Part shown: one piece after another, positions 61,251 through 64,000 of the stretch
Layout: each line of letters begins with the position of its first letter
How positions within the stretch are numbered: position 1 is the stretch's first letter
NCBI GenBank assembly: GCA_037074615.1
Contig: CM073536.1
Location: 625,001 to 689,000, forward strand
Direction of reading: 5' to 3'
DNA from: Leucaena leucocephala
Taxonomy: Eukaryota; Streptophyta; Magnoliopsida; Fabales; Fabaceae
Length of the DNA stretch: 64,000 bases
Made by a program: the position numbers and the translations under genes
Notes under the pieces: generated by a model
Seen by the model: only the letters and a program-made list of their open reading frames with translations
Databases searched by the model: none
What the model was told of the DNA's origin: nothing

Positions 61251-61474
61251 GGTAATCAGGCATTGCCTCACCTCCTCGTTCAGGTGGCCGCAGAAGTGGT
61301 GCGCCTCCACTTGCCGCGTCATGTCATCGGAGTAGAAATGGAACCTTCAACAACACATAATTACATGCAGAGTGAGGCCAATCTTTGGATGGCACTAGTA
61401 GCGGTCTAGAGGAGGGCGGTGCCGGTGCCGGTGGGTTCACCGGGTATATGTAAGTTGTTGTTGGACGCTGCCAT
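61250..61474 (-). pseudogene. 5' fragment of an oil-body-associated protein (OBAP) gene, antisense
   Basis: On the minus strand from ATG 61474 the frame reads MAASNNNLHIPGEPTGTGTA, LL, then a TAG (61406-61408) where Glu is expected, then TATSAIQRLA. After a frameshift comes HFYSDDMTRQVEAHHFCGHL and NEEVRQCLI. These match the conserved N-terminal half of plant OBAP proteins (small seed oil-body proteins). It breaks off exactly where the amidase homology begins. The nonsense codon, frameshift and truncation make it a pseudogene. Confidence 0.8.
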
Positions 61475-61700
61475 ACTGAAACTCTCAGTGATGAGAAGGA
61501 GAGAGTGAGGGCAAGTGAGATTTATGGCATGGCGAGGTGAGCTGTTAGCTGGACGTGATGGCATTGGAATCGCATGCACTTTCCCGCGTGGCACTGCCTA
61601 ATGCTTAATTACGTGCCTCCTCTCCATGGAAATCTGCGATGTACGTGGGAATTAGCCTAATGGTATAAAAGTTCAACGGTAATTGAGAAATGACGAATTT
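61475..61700 (-). promoter_or_regulatory. Former OBAP upstream region with seed-type motifs
   Basis: The DNA upstream of the OBAP ATG carries an RY core CATGCA (61573-61578) and two ACGT cores (ACGTGC at 61611, ACGTGG at 61643). These are the usual partners in ABA- and ABI3-controlled seed promoters. This suggests that promoter sequence was carried along with the fragment. Confidence 0.4.
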
Positions 61701-64000
61701 AATACCATTTATAACATTAAATTGTTAGGGCATGCCGAGACACATTCAATCTCTACGTATGCAAAGAACAAAAATTTGATTCTATCTCTATGTTTTTATT
61801 TTGATTGTGATACCCCATGTGCTAAAAAATGATTCGTATGGATTTTTAATTGTGTTTAAGTAAACTGTAATTTATTATTTATGTCTCTTCACGCCTTTAC
61901 GCTCTCACGAGCATAGTTATTAAATGATTATCATAGTAGCATAATACCTATCATCATTTAAAAATACTCTTCAACGTTTGATAATATTAAATATAAGAGA
62001 ACATAAAAAGATTACAGCTAAAGTATACGTTTCCGCCAAAGATCATCAAACATTAAGAGATTAAAGATATAAACTTAAAGGATTGAATTAAAAATTGACA
62101 AATGTATACTTTGGATAAAGATTATTTAGGATAATTAATTTAATCATGCCTGAAATAAATTAAGAAGGTACTTTGAAGTGGTTTCAAAATTCAAATGTCC
62201 CAGGTTTTGATTTTGTCAAAGTAGTCAAAGAACATGCTTAGGACTTTTGAGTATGTTGTATGAACAAGTATGATGAATAAGTTGTCTCTAGATCACCCAT
62301 TGATTGATAGTATAACATTGTTAGAAATTTTATATTTTTAATTAATATTGATATTAATTAGCTTATTCCTTCTTCTTCTTCTTCTTCTTGTTTAGAGGGC
62401 CCCCGTAATTTAGGTCTTAAAGGGTGGGATGCCATATAATATTAATACAAGGTTATTATCAAGTGAGACTTTAAAAATATGATTTAGCTAATGGAAGTCC
62501 ATCCCAATTCCACATGAAAAAGAAACATATACCCCCAAACAATGTAATTCTTGAACCCGGACAAACTCGTTGAACTCGCCATTTTTTAACCGGGTTGACC
62601 GAGTCCAGTAATTTTTTGTATAACTCAAGCAGAAAAACTCTCAGATCCGAACTGATCAAAAAAATCAAAAGAAACGAACTTGCCTAAAAAACACTTGTAT
62701 ACCTGCAGCTTTCCTCGGCTGGACCCTGAGGAGAAGAAACAGCTGAAAGGAACGAGAGAACATTAGAAAGAACTAGAGAACAAAAAATGAAGGTGAGAGG
62801 GAGTGGGAGACGGACAAAGGACGTTGAAACTGGAGCAGTTAAAGATAAAATGTGATGGTTAATAGTTTCTGCACGTTAAAACAAAGAACTCATGGTTAAT
62901 AGCTTTCCTTTGTCACTTTTCAAACTTGACAGCCTCGTGATGCGTGCAAGAATGCCCTCCTTTTCCTATGTTGAGGTTCTTCAATTTCAATTATCTATAT
63001 TACTACATATATTTAAAATATATTTAAAATAAATTGTTATAATTTATATAAGATAAAATAGCGTTTAATATCTTGATATTATTTTTTATATACGGTTAGT
63101 ATCTTAATATTATTTATGGTATAATTTTACTCATAATTTTTTTAATTTAGTACAATATTACACATAATTTTTTTAATTTAGTATAATTATTAGTATTTGA
63201 GAAATAATATTATAAGTAAAATTATATTAAATTAAAAAGATTATGAGTGAACTTATATCAAATTAAAAAGATTATAGATAAAATTATCCCATAAGTAATA
63301 TTAGAATACTAGTTGCATATACTAAAAATATTATATACTACTTTACTTTTTTTTATATTTTAATTATTTAATTATATATTTTTAATAAATATTTATTAAT
63401 AGAGGTAAACTCAATCTAAATTCACGATCCAAGTTTATATTGTCTATCACAAGTTTAATAACTTTAGTTAACATAATACCACTTCAACATAAAACGTTTT
63501 TAATAAGATAATACTATAATTATACTAGATTTTTTAAGGGAGGCAATTTTTTATCTTTTGTAATTAGTTAATTTCCCCCCCCCCCCATTAGTTCGGTCTA
63601 ATTTTGTATTTTAGTTCATTAACAACTCAATTCCAATCCTATTTTGACTCAAGCGTAACAATAATTTTTTCATCTAAACCGAACTGTCAAAAAATCTGAT
63701 TCAATTATTTAATAATTGATTTTAAGTATAACAAGGCTCCATTGGTTCATGCGTCTTGATGATTTAATTTGTCTGAACAAATGAAATTCTAAACTCATTT
63801 ACCTTCCTTATATTCTACGCATGCATGCACATCTAGTATAATTTGTTACTAACTAGTTCAAAAGTTAGGCTTATGAAAAAAAGAAAGAAACACATATGTT
63901 AAGAGACGGTTATGAATACTGAAATTATAATATTTGATAATAAAAAATAGTTAATATTATAAAAAAAATTATGAAAAAAAAGGTTACGGAAGATGGTGTA
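61701..64000. other. AT-rich terminal intergenic region
   Basis: No coding signal was recognised in 2.3 kb. It contains a (CTT)n run near 62368-62390, a fold-back element at 63080-63330, and a run of 12 cytosines at 63575-63586. Confidence 0.5.
63080..63330. repeat. Fold-back (long inverted repeat) element
   Basis: The arm at 63080-63195 (TAATATTATTTATGGTATAA, TTTTACTCATAATTTTTTTA) is repeated in inverse orientation at 63210-63330 with moderate divergence. Each arm itself contains a doubled CATAATTTTTTTAATTTAG unit. Non-coding, MITE-like. Confidence 0.7.

Noticed and set aside
1..64000. CRISPR arrays, prokaryotic operons, rRNA or tRNA genes
   Set aside because: None seen. The window is plant nuclear DNA, and the short repeats found are microsatellites or transposon ends. 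A tRNA scan would be needed to exclude degenerate tRNAs fully.

Overview
This is nuclear DNA of a flowering plant, very probably a eudicot. The genes are intron-rich with GT-AG introns and AT-rich introns and spacers. They encode plant-specific proteins: plastid phytoene desaturase, a phragmoplast kinesin-12, the meiotic factor PRD1, a phytocystatin and an F-box protein. A plant-type LINE and several MITE-like elements are also present. The species cannot be fixed from the sequence alone.

Layout, left to right. (1) 1-4281 (+): the 3' part of a gene for a long acidic low-complexity plant protein, with a Stowaway-like MITE in its intron. (2) 6100-7817 (+): a broken pentatricopeptide-repeat gene. 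(3) 9185-15933 (-): PRD1, nine exons, intact. (4) 16977-18152 (+): a single-exon F-box gene. (5) 19838-26204 (-): SEC23 (COPII coat), twelve exons, intact. (6) 26796-29554 (+): a decayed FKBP-TPR (ROF1/FKBP62-type) pseudogene, head to head with SEC23. (7) 31239-31634 (+): an intronless secreted phytocystatin. (8) 32245-38150 (+): a LINE with a 17-bp target-site duplication, inserted into the RNase H remnant of an older element. (9) 39670-46370 (+): kinesin KIN-12A type, sixteen exons, intact. (10) 47572-48511 (+): fragments of a topoisomerase 3-beta gene. (11) 50265-55006 (+): phytoene desaturase, fourteen exons, intact. (12) 57119-59180 and 59950-61250 (+): two tandem secreted amidase genes. 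The second has lost its 3' half and runs into an antisense fragment of an oil-body-associated-protein gene (61250-61474, -). The rest, to 64000, is AT-rich and contains a fold-back element.

Exon boundaries were set by GT-AG (one GC-AG) signals and checked by reading-frame phase. The reconstructed proteins are PRD1 1304 aa, SEC23 779 aa, KIN-12 1258 aa, PDS 581 aa and amidase A 519 aa, all uninterrupted. The genes do not form one pathway. The window is a conserved chromosomal block: from memory, orthologues of the PPR gene, PRD1, SEC23, KIN-12A and PDS lie together on Arabidopsis chromosome 4 (around AT4G14150-AT4G14210). Accessory insertions and dying duplicates lie between these core genes.

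I found no convincing undescribed molecular system. The most informative observations are the nested LINE, the multiply broken PPR and FKBP genes, the amidase/OBAP chimeric junction, the GC-AG intron and mitosis-type promoter elements of the kinesin gene, and the inverted-repeat elements.
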